From Dehalococcoidia bacterium (GTDB lineage: Bacteria > Chloroflexota > Dehalococcoidia > UBA2247 > RBG-13-53-26): a DNA stretch of 36,451 bases. Both the position numbers and the translations under genes were made by a program. A model generated the notes under the pieces. That model was not told where the DNA came from. It did not search any database and saw nothing but the letters and a program-made list of their open reading frames with translations. This document shows, one piece after another, positions 25,509 to 34,158 of this stretch. The DNA is taken from contig JAFGCL010000010.1 in NCBI GenBank assembly GCA_016932645.1, positions 1-36,451 of the forward strand, in the 5' to 3' direction. How positions within the stretch are numbered: position 1 is the first letter of the stretch; each line of letters starts with the position of its first letter.

Positions 25509-26027
25509 TCACCAACCTTCACGTTTGTACTGCTCGATCAACTCCAGCAACCAGGCGTGCACCGCCGGATCGCGCTCCACCCACCACAACTGGGCCTGGG
25601 TGGCCTCGCCCACTATGCGCCCTGGCACGCCGGCTACAAAGGAGCCGTCGGGCACCATCATGCCTTGGCCCACCACTGCCCCCGCAGCTATGATGCAGCG
25701 ATCGCCGATCTCCGATTCATGCAGTACGGTGGCATTCATCCCGATCAACACGTGGTTGCCGATGCGCCGGGAGTTGACCACCGCGCCGTGTCCCAGGGTC
25801 ACTCCGTTGCCGATGTCCAACCCCTTGGGGTCCCCATGCAGCACAACGTTGTCTTCTATCAGGACGTCGTCACCGATCCTTATCGGGCCGAAGTCCGCCC
25901 TCACTACCGCCCCCGGGAACGCCGCGCACCTTTCTCCGATCACCACGTCCCCCAGAACATGGGCCGCCTGGCTGATGAAAGAAGATTCAGCAATGCTGGG
26001 CGCCTTCTTCCCTAGGGCTTTGATCAT
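25509..26027 (-). CDS. Gamma-carbonic-anhydrase-like left-handed beta-helix protein
   Basis: This 172-residue protein has hexapeptide repeats (for example VVIGERCAAFPGAVVRADFG and IGDDVLIEDNVVLHGDP) forming a left-handed beta helix, with a C-terminal alpha helix, as in YrdA/PaaY/Cam. Of the three zinc histidines expected for gamma carbonic anhydrase, His64 and His80 are present. The third, five residues after His80, is Asn85 (GHGAVVNS instead of GHxxxxHG). Carbonic anhydrase activity is therefore doubtful. GGAGG lies 9 nt before the ATG at 26027. It follows the GTPase on the same strand but with a gap of about 160 bp, so cotranscription is possible. Confidence 0.85.
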   Translation of the reverse strand: MIKALGKKAPSIAESSFISQAAHVLGDVVIGERCAAFPGAVVRADFGPIRIGDDVLIEDNVVLHGDPKGLDIGNGVTLGHGAVVNSRRIGNHVLIGMNATVLHESEIGDRCIIAAGAVVGQGMMVPDGSFVAGVPGRIVGEATQAQLWWVERDPAVHAWLLELIEQYKREGW

Positions 26028-26189
26028 GATTCTGTACCTCCGCAGTACGTACGATCATAGGTTGATCGAAGCTTGCCGGTCAAACCGGGCGATCGGGCCG
26101 CTGGCCGGTGAACAGATCCTCAATATTAGGGCCGCTGGATTCAGATCATCAGAACGAAGGGTCGGGTGGCGAGAATGCAAGAGGGCAGT

Positions 26190-27263
26190 CTAGTTCGGGT
26201 TGAACAGTACCACCACCACGTCGCCGTCCTGCACTTCGTAGGCTCGGCCTTCGACTCGTTGTCTGCCGGCTTTGGCCACTGCAGCCTCGCTGCCGAGCTC
26301 GATGAGATCCTCGCAGCGGATGACCTCCATGCGGATGAAGCCCTCTTCCATGTCCGCATGGATCTTGCCCGCCGCCACCGGCGCCGGGTCTCCGCGGCGG
26401 CAGGTCCAAACGTGGACTTCTTTCGGTCCGGCGGTGAAGAAGTTGACCAGGCCCAGAATGCGATTGGCCGCCCGTAGCAGTCGTTCCACCGATGACTCCT
26501 GCAGGCCCAGAGCAGCCAAGAACCCCGGCTGTTCTGCAAGATCCAGTTGGCTGATCTCGGCCTCGTCGCGCCCGCAGACGGCGACCATCTCGGCTCCCTC
26601 CGCATCGGCAATGCCCCGCAGCGCCGTGAAGTGCTTGTTGTTGACGTCTGCCATCGACTTGATGTTGGAGATGTAGAGAACCGGCTTGAGGGATACCAGG
26701 TTGCACTCCCTGACGCTGGCCAGTTGCTCCGGCGTCAGTTGTTGCCGCCGCGCCGGAACCCCCTGGTCGAGTGAGTCCTTTACCTTCTGGCAGTCGGCTA
26801 CCTGCCTTGCCACGTCGGGATCGGTGCGCGCCTTCTTGGCCAGGCGGTTGACCTTATTGTCCAGCGTCTGGCTGTCGGCCACCATCATCTCCAGGTCTAT
26901 GGTTTCGACGTCGCGCGCGGGGTCGATGGTGCTGTAGGCAAAAGGAATGCTGTCATCCTCGAAGCAGCGCACCACGTGCAACAGGGCGTCGGCGTCCTTG
27001 AGATGGCCCAGCAGCCTGGCTCCTCGCCCCTCGCCGGCCGTTGATCCGGTGGTCAGGCCGGGGATATCCACCACTTCCACGGTGGCCGGGGTTATCTTGG
27101 GCGGCTGGTAGATGGTGGCCAGCGCTTCGATGCGGCGGTCGGGAATGCCGACAGCGGCCCGGTTCATCTCGGAGCCGTTGTAGCTGGCCGCGCCCGCAGC
27201 CGTAATGGCGTTGAAGATAGTGGTCTTGCCGCAGGAGGGCAGGCCTACCAGCCCACTTTTGAG
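26190..27263 (-). CDS. YchF/OLA1-like GTP/ATP-binding protein, non-canonical start
   Basis: This protein of about 357 residues belongs to the Obg-related YchF family, which binds ribosomes and hydrolyses nucleotide. The P-loop GLPSCGKTT lies at 27222-27248, upstream of the first ATG (27167), so the gene must start earlier. Switch II is VVDIPGLTTG, and the C-terminal TGS domain contains GFIRMEVIRCEDLIELGSEA and ends AYEVQDGDVVVVLFNPN. No ATG, GTG or TTG precedes the P-loop before the TGA at 27282-27284. The codon where the family's initiator Met should stand is CTC (27261-27263), and AAAGGA lies 7 nt before an ACG at 27267-27269. The start given is therefore a placeholder. G4 reads SNIKS rather than NVDE. 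Confidence 0.8.
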   Translation of the reverse strand, partial: LKSGLVGLPSCGKTTIFNAITAAGAASYNGSEMNRAAVGIPDRRIEALATIYQPPKITPATVEVVDIPGLTTGSTAGEGRGARLLGHLKDADALLHVVRCFEDDSIPFAYSTIDPARDVETIDLEMMVADSQTLDNKVNRLAKKARTDPDVARQVADCQKVKDSLDQGVPARRQQLTPEQLASVRECNLVSLKPVLYISNIKSMADVNNKHFTALRGIADAEGAEMVAVCGRDEAEISQLDLAEQPGFLAALGLQESSVERLLRAANRILGLVNFFTAGPKEVHVWTCRRGDPAPVAAGKIHADMEEGFIRMEVIRCEDLIELGSEAAVAKAGRQRVEGRAYEVQDGDVVVVLFNPN

Positions 27264-27397
27264 TGCCGTTCCGGGTTCCTTTCAGCGATCAGCCAAGCGT
27301 GGACAGGACAAGTGCCAGCGGCTTGCGCCGTCGAATTCTCTTTCCAACGTGTATATTGTAGCTGATTCGGCTGCAGTACTCAAAACCGCCCGGTCGC

Positions 27398-29353
27398 CTA
27401 TATGTCCAGGCCGATACGGTATCCATCAGCCATGGCCTCGGCTATACCCCTGGGCTCCACGCAGTCGCCCGCGCAGTACACGTCAGGGACAGCGCGCCGG
27501 AGTCCACGCATGAGGGTCTGGTCCGGCTTACCACCGGCAGCAATCACCACGGTCTCAAAGGCTACGGTCTTCTTCTCGCCTTCCTTGGTGGCGATCCGCA
27601 AGCTGTCCTTGGTGAACTCACGGCACTGCACACCTGTCAACACGGCGACTCTCATGCTGGCCATGCGGGCCAGAAGCATCTTCCTCAAGGCCAGCGGCAT
27701 GATGCCGGCCACTTCATCCAACATCTCTATGATGGTCACACTCCTCTGCTGCATGGCGAGGTACTCCGCCGTCTCGCAGCCCACCAACCCACCGCCGATA
27801 ACGACCACGGTGTCACCTACTTTGGCCCCGTTCAAGACTTCCTTGGCGGTCAATACCCCGACGCCATTAATGCCCTTGATGTGAGGCACGCTGGTCGTCA
27901 CACCCGTGGCCAGTACAGCCGCGTCCGGTTTCGTCTCTGCTATCAATTGCTGATCGGCCTCCACGCCCAGATTGACGTCAACCCCTCTCTTCGCCATCTG
28001 CCTCGTGAGGTAGTCCAGAAAGGGCTTCATGTTATCCTTGTGTGGCGGGATCACGGCCTCCAGCAACTGACCACCGAGCTTGTCCTGCTTATCATAGAGA
28101 GTGACTTGGTGCCCTCGCAGGGCGGCCACCCTGGCAGCTTCCATTCCAGCAGGTCCACCGCCGATGACGACCAACTTCTTCGCTTTCCCTGGCGGCTTGA
28201 CTTCATATGCATGCTCCCTGCCTACGGCTCCGTTGACCGAACACATGATGCCTATACCCTTGACGGTCTGGTTGTCGATGCAGCGCAGGCAGCCGATGCA
28301 CGGCCTGATTTCATCCAGTCTGCCTGCCGCTGCCTTCAGGGGCAACTCCGGGTCAGCGATTAGCGCCTTCCCCATGGCGATCAGGTCGGCCTGTCCGTCT
28401 TGCAGTGCCTTCTCGCCCAGTTCCGGAGTGATCCGGGCAGCCGCGATTATGGGAATTTTCACGGCCTTCTTCAGCCCGTCCATGAAAGGTAGAAGGCCCC
28501 CGGAGGCTTCGGCAGTTGGCGGGGGTATCTCGGGCATGACGCCCCACAACATCGCCGCTATCTCCAGAGCATCGGCTCCGGCCTCTTCGGCCATCTTGGC
28601 GACCAGCGGCCCTTCCTCGAAGGTTAACCCGGCGCCAGGGCCCAGCTCCATGGCGCTGATCTTGCACAGTAGGGGATAGTCCTGGCCCACGGCTGCCCTG
28701 ACCGCTTGGACGATCTCCGTCAGGAACCTGCCCCGATTTGTCAGGCTTCCACCATATTCGTCCTGTCGCACATTAGCCGTAGAGGATAGGAACTGCGCCA
28801 CCAGGTAGTAACCGGTGCTATGGATCTCCACTCCGTCAAATCCCGCTCTCCTAGCCCTGTCGGCTGCTCTGGCGAACTTGCGGACCAGCTCTTTGATCTC
28901 ATCGATCCTGAGTTCCCTGGGCATCTCGCCCTCATAGCCGACCTGGGTGCCATAGGGCATCGGAATCGGTGATGGGGCAACCGGTTGAATCCCGGTGATT
29001 GATGACTTGGTTCCTCTTCCTCCGTGCTGAAGTTGCAGCACCGTCCTGGCGCCGTGCCGGTGTATGGTTTCCGCCAGCCGGCTCAGGCCGGGGATGAACT
29101 TGTCGTCGTCTATGGCCAACTGATACGCGGTAGTCTTGCCGACAGGAGCATCGACGCAAGTCGTCTCCACGATGATCAGGCCGACACCGCCCTTGGCCCG
29201 TTCCCTGTAGTAGCACACGATCTCCTCTGTGACGTGGCCGTCGGCAGTACCCATGTTCGTGCCCATCGGCGGCATTACGATCCGGTTCTTGATCTCCATC
29301 TTCCCGATCCGGGTAGGTTCAAACAACCTCTTAAACTCTGGCGTGGTGTTCAA
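27398..29353 (-). CDS. NADH:flavin oxidoreductase, 2,4-dienoyl-CoA reductase type (FMN, Fe-S, FAD)
   Basis: This 651-residue reductase has an old-yellow-enzyme TIM barrel (1-340), then CIGCLRCIDNQ and IMCSVN forming the [4Fe-4S] site, and a C-terminal FAD/NAD(P)H domain with VIGGGPAGMEAARVAALRG and VVIGGGLVGCETAEYL. This is the layout of FadH and trimethylamine dehydrogenase-like enzymes, which reduce enoyl or dienoyl CoA or related substrates. The barrel motif usually EIHGAHGYL reads EIHSTGYYL (His178 kept, second His replaced by Gly181), so substrate chemistry may differ. The start is TTG at 29353 with GAGGAGGTG 5 nt upstream. It is the third gene of a likely operon with the EthD and SDR genes. 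Confidence 0.9.
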   Translation of the reverse strand: MNTTPEFKRLFEPTRIGKMEIKNRIVMPPMGTNMGTADGHVTEEIVCYYRERAKGGVGLIIVETTCVDAPVGKTTAYQLAIDDDKFIPGLSRLAETIHRHGARTVLQLQHGGRGTKSSITGIQPVAPSPIPMPYGTQVGYEGEMPRELRIDEIKELVRKFARAADRARRAGFDGVEIHSTGYYLVAQFLSSTANVRQDEYGGSLTNRGRFLTEIVQAVRAAVGQDYPLLCKISAMELGPGAGLTFEEGPLVAKMAEEAGADALEIAAMLWGVMPEIPPPTAEASGGLLPFMDGLKKAVKIPIIAAARITPELGEKALQDGQADLIAMGKALIADPELPLKAAAGRLDEIRPCIGCLRCIDNQTVKGIGIMCSVNGAVGREHAYEVKPPGKAKKLVVIGGGPAGMEAARVAALRGHQVTLYDKQDKLGGQLLEAVIPPHKDNMKPFLDYLTRQMAKRGVDVNLGVEADQQLIAETKPDAAVLATGVTTSVPHIKGINGVGVLTAKEVLNGAKVGDTVVVIGGGLVGCETAEYLAMQQRSVTIIEMLDEVAGIMPLALRKMLLARMASMRVAVLTGVQCREFTKDSLRIATKEGEKKTVAFETVVIAAGGKPDQTLMRGLRRAVPDVYCAGDCVEPRGIAEAMADGYRIGLDI

Positions 29354-29407
29354 CAGTGCACCTCCTCAGGTTCTCATGACAGAGCTCTTCCGGCTGTAGT
29401 GTCTCGA

Positions 29408-30397
29408 TCAGCGCATCTTCTCCCAGTGCGCCGTAGGCTTGTTCTCCTTGCCCGCCCTGTAGTAAGGCGACTGACTTAGCATCCACCAGCGAACCAACGG
29501 TGACAACACTCGCAAGCCATATCTCACTGGCCCGAGAGACGCCGCGATCTCTCTGGTGAAATCCTCGAACGAATGCCGTTGGTAATGCAGAAGCCTCTCG
29601 CTTTCCATGGTGTCGATCCAGTCCGAAAAAGCACATGCCGTGGAAGCGAAAGCGGTGTCCGGCAGTCGGCCGATTCCCATGGCCTTCATCATTCCGCCGA
29701 CGAAGTCGCGGAAGTATAACTGGCTGCTGTGTCCGCCGCCGATAAGGAGTATCTTGCCCCAGACTTGGTCACTGGTCACGGCATTGGCTACCGCCAGGCC
29801 CACGTCATCGGGATGCACGAATTCTGTGCGCTGGCCGGGAGGTGTATCGAACATCTTCGGTGTAAAACCGCCCAGTGACTTCGGTGGAACGACGCCAAGA
29901 CGGAAGATCGACCAGTCAAGACCCGATTCCCTCACCATGCTCTCGCATTCCACCTTGTGGCGATTGTAGTTATCCATCGGCTGGACTGGATCAGAGGCGG
30001 TTCGGGGCGGCACCCTATCCTGGCAACTCCCGTAGACGCTGAAGGACGAAATGAAGATGATCCGTGGTGGGACATCGAATCCCTTCATAGCTTCGAGCAG
30101 ATTCCTGGTGCCGCCGATGTTGACTGACTCCGCCAGTTCGGGATGTTCATCGCTCGCAGGGGGCAAGATGAAGGCCACATGGACAACCACGTCCTGCCCG
30201 CGTACCGCCGACGCGACGTCGCCGGGCCGGCGCATGTCGCCCCAAGCGAAATCCACCTTGCCTGAGAACCTCTTCGCCTGCTTCCGGTTGGCTTCCGTCT
30301 TCAGGTCGAGACACCTCACTTCGTGCTTCTGTTGCAGCAGCTCTGTGAGGCAACTCCGGCCAACGTTACCCAGTCCGCCGGTCACCAGTACCTTCAT
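29408..30397 (-). CDS. NAD-dependent epimerase/dehydratase family protein (extended SDR)
   Basis: This 329-residue protein starts MKVLVTGGLGNVGRSCL, the GxxGxxG nucleotide-binding loop. DMRRPGD and VVVHVAFILPP follow, and the active site is SSFSVYG...YNRHK (YxxxK). The C-terminal 60 residues are variable and Trp/Arg-rich. This class reduces or epimerises sugars, or acts as 3-beta-hydroxysteroid dehydrogenase-like enzymes. AGGGGTG precedes the ATG by 6 nt. It lies between the EthD gene (103 bp upstream) and the OYE reductase (54 bp downstream) on the same strand, so it probably works on the same catabolic substrate. Confidence 0.87.
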   Translation of the reverse strand: MKVLVTGGLGNVGRSCLTELLQQKHEVRCLDLKTEANRKQAKRFSGKVDFAWGDMRRPGDVASAVRGQDVVVHVAFILPPASDEHPELAESVNIGGTRNLLEAMKGFDVPPRIIFISSFSVYGSCQDRVPPRTASDPVQPMDNYNRHKVECESMVRESGLDWSIFRLGVVPPKSLGGFTPKMFDTPPGQRTEFVHPDDVGLAVANAVTSDQVWGKILLIGGGHSSQLYFRDFVGGMMKAMGIGRLPDTAFASTACAFSDWIDTMESERLLHYQRHSFEDFTREIAASLGPVRYGLRVLSPLVRWWMLSQSPYYRAGKENKPTAHWEKMR

Positions 30398-30500
30398 CGC
30401 AACACCCCTATGTCAAGTGATCCCGTCAGCCGTCACTGGAGAGCAGCGTATGGCGCCTGACAACAACGCCTGCCGACGCCGCTGCTTGTCGCTCCACCAG

Positions 30501-30845
30501 TTACTTCGAGGAGACTCTCTCGTCAATGAGAAAGGTCCGCGTCTTCCCCCTGTCCTGGAACTTCTCCTCGTCAGCGAGGAAGATCTTGCCGACCTCAGTC
30601 TTGTAGTCTCCCAGTATCTCCTGAACCTTTAGAGCACCCTCGATATCGTCAAACCAGAACTCGGTGATGCAATCGAAGTCAGGCTCATCGGTGCCGGGCA
30701 TGGCGATGGGGTAGTTGCGCACGTACTTCTTGAAAGTAAGGAGGTGTTTAAGGGCCAGCGGAGCGTGATGTTCCTCGTAGTATTTCGCGAAGTCCTCACG
30801 TGACATGCCGGGCTTCCTCTTGATGAGGGCGATGGTCTTGATCAT
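30501..30845 (-). CDS. EthD domain protein
   Basis: This 114-residue dimeric alpha/beta-barrel protein of the EthD family has the typical opening MIKTIALIKRKPGMSREDFA followed by YYEEHHAPLALKHL. Conserved family features, the EEHHAPL segment and the later ITEFWFDDIEGAL, are visible. EthD proteins accompany monooxygenases, ring-modifying enzymes and other catabolic systems; the exact role is unknown. The ATG at 30845 has AGGAGG 9 nt upstream, which rules out a longer frame to 31001. It is the first gene of the operon with the SDR and OYE-type reductase. A divergent promoter pair lies upstream. Confidence 0.88.
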   Translation of the reverse strand: MIKTIALIKRKPGMSREDFAKYYEEHHAPLALKHLLTFKKYVRNYPIAMPGTDEPDFDCITEFWFDDIEGALKVQEILGDYKTEVGKIFLADEEKFQDRGKTRTFLIDERVSSK

Positions 30846-30971
30846 TGTGCTCAGCCTCCTTTGTATGCTGACGGCGGTCACCGTCACCAAGCCTCCCAAG
30901 TGACGAGTTGCGTCCAGAGGTCCAGGCGCGCCAAGGCCCGAGGGCAGCGTTTCGACTTGAGGTTGACTCGG

Positions 30972-31001
30972 ACGATAGCAGTGCTGCCCTGCGGTTGTCA
31001 A
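30972..31001 (-). promoter_or_regulatory. Promoter of the EthD-SDR-reductase operon
   Basis: On the minus strand TTGACA (complement of 30996-31001) is followed after 18 bp by TATCGT (complement of 30972-30977). Transcription would begin near 30965, about 120 nt before the EthD start. Confidence 0.6.
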
Positions 31002-31037
31002 GATGTGCCGGGAAGAATAGGGGGCATTTGGCGGATT

Positions 31038-31067
31038 TTGACTGAGGTGGAGACTCGGATGTATAGT
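31038..31067 (+). promoter_or_regulatory. Promoter of the divergent epimerase gene
   Basis: TTGACT at 31038-31043 and TATAGT at 31062-31067 are 18 bp apart. They lie 36 bp from the opposing promoter and about 70 bp upstream of the GTG start. Confidence 0.65.
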
Positions 31068-31139
31068 GACTAGCGGCAGACGGCCGACGCGATTGACTAC
31101 TGTGGTGCGAAGCAGAGATTCAATGCAAGGAGGCTATCA

Positions 31140-32075
31140 GTGAATGCGCTGAAGAACGAGAAGATACTGTTTGCGGGGTTGACAGGGCAAATCGGTTTCC
31201 CTCTGGCATTGCGTCTAGCGAAAGACAACGAGGTGTGGGGCATTGCGCGCTTCAGAGATGAGGGCAAGAAGAAACAACTGGAAAATGTGGGGGTAAAGAC
31301 GTGCCCGATGGACCTGGGGCGTCCCGAGTATGCCACGTTGCCGGGCGATTTCAGTTACCTGATCCACTTCGCCGTCTACCAGGAAGGAGGCCTGGACTTC
31401 GACGAGGCGTTGCGGGTGAATGCCGAAGGTACCGGGCTTCTGATGGCGCATTGTCGAAAAGCAAAGGCAGCGCTGGTGATGTCGAGCTGCGCGGTGTATG
31501 CACTGCCTGAGGACCCGGGCCATCCGCTCAAAGAGTCTGACCCGCTGCACGGTCCGCAGTCAGCGCACTGCCCGACATACGCCGTATCGAAGACCGCTGA
31601 AGAGGCAGCAGCCAGGGCGAGCGCCCGCCAGGTTGGTCTGCCTACCACCATCGCCCGGATGAACGTATACTACGGCGAATACGGAGGGCTTCCGCCATGG
31701 CAGTTCGAGTGGATGCTGGCAGGCATGCCAGTGCCGGTGCAGCCGGGCCGCGCGTCCGTGTGCAGCCCTATCTACGAAGAGGACATCTACAACCATGTCG
31801 GTGGGCTTCTGGCCGGGGCCAGCGTCCCGGCGACGATTGTGAACTGGGGCGGTGACGAAGCCGTTGACGTGCGGACCTACTGCGCCTATATGGCAGAGAT
31901 CACGGGGCAGAAGATACAGTTTCAGGAAGCTGCCGATGATCCGCTGGCCGCCAGAACCGTCGTAGTGGACAACACACGGCGCCGGGAACTGGCAGGGGAT
32001 TGCATGATCAAGTGGCGGGACGGCATGCGCCGCATGCTGGCAGCCCGGCACCCTGAGATCAAGCTCAAGGGCTAG
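31140..32075 (+). CDS. NAD-dependent epimerase/dehydratase family protein
   Basis: This 311-residue SDR protein has the nucleotide-binding loop FAGLTGQIGFPLALRLAKDN near the N-terminus. The characteristic SSCAVYALPEDPGHPL and YAVSKTAEEAAARASA (YxxxK) follow, and the C-terminal segment MIKWRDGMRRMLAARHP is typical of extended SDRs. It is only distantly like the other SDR at 29408-30397 and is not a recent copy. The GTG start at 31140 has AGGAGG 6 nt upstream. It is divergent from the EthD operon, which suggests a shared regulon or substrate. The exact reaction cannot be assigned. Confidence 0.87.
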   Translation: MNALKNEKILFAGLTGQIGFPLALRLAKDNEVWGIARFRDEGKKKQLENVGVKTCPMDLGRPEYATLPGDFSYLIHFAVYQEGGLDFDEALRVNAEGTGLLMAHCRKAKAALVMSSCAVYALPEDPGHPLKESDPLHGPQSAHCPTYAVSKTAEEAAARASARQVGLPTTIARMNVYYGEYGGLPPWQFEWMLAGMPVPVQPGRASVCSPIYEEDIYNHVGGLLAGASVPATIVNWGGDEAVDVRTYCAYMAEITGQKIQFQEAADDPLAARTVVVDNTRRRELAGDCMIKWRDGMRRMLAARHPEIKLKG

Positions 32076-32175
32076 TCAGCCCGAGGATCGAGGTCGGCAT
32101 CCCGGCCCAAAGGCCGCAGCTGTCCCTCTTGCGAACACAGCCGCCCTCAGGTTGCTCTAACGTGCGCCAGTGTCT

Positions 32176-33819
32176 CTATCCAGGTTGGCGGCTGGCGGCA
32201 TGCCCGCCCGCGCGCCGGCCGGCAAAGATGCAGTCTGCAATGGACGTCCCGCTGGCAAAATAGCCATTTCCGCATAGGCCTACCGCGTTTCGCCCGGCAG
32301 CATACAGGCCCTCGATGGATGATCCGTCTTTCTTGACTACCTCGCCCGTCTTCTCGTTCACCACCAAGCCACCCAGAGTGATGCCCGACACAGGAATGCC
32401 TCCCTTCGTGAACACGGCAGAGAATCCCTGGAAGGAGATATCCATGGCGTAGAACGGAGGCGTGTCTTGCGCCACGAAACGCTTCTCGAACTTGCCCAGC
32501 GGATCGGGCCGGCCGCTCTTCGCAATCTCATTGTACTCCTTCATTGTCGCTGCGAGGCCCTGGGCGGACACGCCGATCTTCTTGGCCAGTTCCTCGAATG
32601 AAGGCGCCTTCTTGCGGCCGAGCCGCAGCATGGGCGTCATGGCCAGCTTCTGGAAGGCGGCGCACTGTTCCTTCACATGGCTCTTGGCTTCCTCAAATGT
32701 CTTGCTGTCAAGAATGAGGTAGGCATAGCCCCCACCCTTCGTGGCTATGTACTGGCCCTGTTTGGCGCCGTACAGGTCCTCGGCGCAGAGTCGTTTGCCG
32801 TCCTTGCCTACCAGGACACCCTGCATCAGCGCCTCGGGCGGAACGTAGAAGGTCCACGCTGCCATCTTGTCCATGTGCGATGTGACCCCGCCAACGCTCT
32901 CGCCGAGCGCGATCCCTGAGCCGTCGTCCGCATAGGTGCCTAGGGGCATGATCCTGCAGAACAGGCTGTTGCACTCACTGACCTTCTTCTTGTTGAATAT
33001 GAAGCCGCCGGCTGCTAGTATGACACCTTTGCGCGCTTTGGCGCGGTAGGGGCGGGCTCGCAGTGTCATGATAAGACCGGCGAAACCATTGAGCAGGCTA
33101 GCCATCGGGGGCATATAGGTATTGAGCTTGGCATTGACCCAGGTCATACCACCATGGAATCGCCTGAGGAATATCGAGCTCGGTGGGATGGAACGCGCTT
33201 CCACACCTATGACTCGCTCGTCCTCACCACGAATGAGCTTCGTCACCTGGCTCTGGCACCGGACCTGAATCTTGTCTTGCTTGCGGACCGTCTCTTCCAG
33301 ACTGTGGAACAGCGTCAGGCCGGAGATACCCGGACCTTTGGCACGGTGGCCGCGGGGCGCTGGCTTCGCCTTCGCCTTGTAGATCTCGTTGTTCTCACTT
33401 CCGGAGAAGTAAAGGTAGTAAAGGTCAGTAGGGTAGGAGGTCTTGAATGGGCACATCGATCCCTCGAAGGGGACGCCTGCATCCGCCAGCCACTGAATGT
33501 CACCGGCTGATCCCTCGCAGAAGCGGCGGAGTGTTTCATCTGACATGACACCTTCGCCGACCTCCTGCTTCAGGTACTTGTACATTTCGTCGGGAGTGTC
33601 ATCAAATCCTGCCGCCTTCTGGTACGGCGTGCCGCCACCAGCATAGATGATGGCACCGCTGGCGGCGGTCGCTCCGCCCCCATGGAAGCGATCCAACACC
33701 AGCACCGAAGCTCCCTTCTGTGCAGCCTCCAGTGCGGCGCACGCGCCCGCACCACCAAACCCGACCACGATAACATCAACCTCAGCATCCCACTTTCGAG
33801 TTTCCTTTTTATCAGCCAT
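32176..33819 (-). CDS. FAD-dependent oxidoreductase, KstD/fumarate reductase flavoprotein type
   Basis: This 547-residue flavoprotein has the dinucleotide loop VDVIVVGFGGAGACAALEAA (14-33) and the FAD-adenosine region LVLDRFHGGGATAASGAIIY. The C-terminal end has GLYAAGRNAVGLCGNGYFAS followed by GTSIADCIFAGRRAG. This matches the FAD_binding_2 family, including 3-ketosteroid dehydrogenase and soluble fumarate-reductase-like enzymes. It lacks a visible signal peptide or heme domain. The ATG at 33819 begins MADKKETRKWDAEVDV; a longer frame to 33861 is less likely. AGGAG lies about 12 nt upstream. It lies 100 bp from, and convergent with, the epimerase gene. A role in steroid or cyclic ketone desaturation is plausible but unproven. 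Confidence 0.88.
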   Translation of the reverse strand: MADKKETRKWDAEVDVIVVGFGGAGACAALEAAQKGASVLVLDRFHGGGATAASGAIIYAGGGTPYQKAAGFDDTPDEMYKYLKQEVGEGVMSDETLRRFCEGSAGDIQWLADAGVPFEGSMCPFKTSYPTDLYYLYFSGSENNEIYKAKAKPAPRGHRAKGPGISGLTLFHSLEETVRKQDKIQVRCQSQVTKLIRGEDERVIGVEARSIPPSSIFLRRFHGGMTWVNAKLNTYMPPMASLLNGFAGLIMTLRARPYRAKARKGVILAAGGFIFNKKKVSECNSLFCRIMPLGTYADDGSGIALGESVGGVTSHMDKMAAWTFYVPPEALMQGVLVGKDGKRLCAEDLYGAKQGQYIATKGGGYAYLILDSKTFEEAKSHVKEQCAAFQKLAMTPMLRLGRKKAPSFEELAKKIGVSAQGLAATMKEYNEIAKSGRPDPLGKFEKRFVAQDTPPFYAMDISFQGFSAVFTKGGIPVSGITLGGLVVNEKTGEVVKKDGSSIEGLYAAGRNAVGLCGNGYFASGTSIADCIFAGRRAGGHAASRQPG

Positions 33820-34158
33820 CCTTCTCAGTCTCTCCTTTCCACCCGGGGGAGAACCGCCCATGGCTCACTTCTGCATCGATCAGATGGTCACCGTACAAGG
33901 TGCCCGCAGTCAGACCAGCCGCATGTGCGTTGTTCCCCGACAACGGAGAATACCAACAGACGGACAAATCGTCAACCCGGCCAACTAGTTCGGTGGATCA
34001 CCGTACCCGCTTACGGCACTTGCGAGAGGAGAGGGTCACCTGCCTGACGGTCGGGCTGCTGGCAATAGCCTGCCAGCAGCAACATAAAGAAAACTGAACG
34101 ACATAACACATAAGCTCCAGCCGATGCCTAAAGTGCCATCGTGCCATCTTTGAAGGAG
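33820..34158. other. Intergenic region with a strong stem-loop
   Basis: No gene is seen between the kinase and the flavoprotein, both on the minus strand. The region contains the perfect 10-bp stem at 34055-34080 and a short tandem duplication (GTGCCATC repeated) near 34133-34148. No clear promoter for the flavoprotein gene was found. Confidence 0.5.
34055..34080. repeat. Perfect 10-bp stem-loop, possible terminator or processing site
   Basis: GCTGCTGGCA at 34055-34064 and TGCCAGCAGC at 34071-34080 pair fully around ATAGCC. It is about 80 bp downstream of the kinase gene. In that direction a T-rich stretch (TTTTCTTTATGTT) comes before the stem, not after, so a standard intrinsic terminator is not met. 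Confidence 0.6.

Noticed and set aside
32070-32083. GGGCT-AGTC-AGCCC hairpin at the end of the epimerase gene as a terminator
   Set aside because: The stem is 5 bp, overlaps the stop codon and is not followed by a T-tract.
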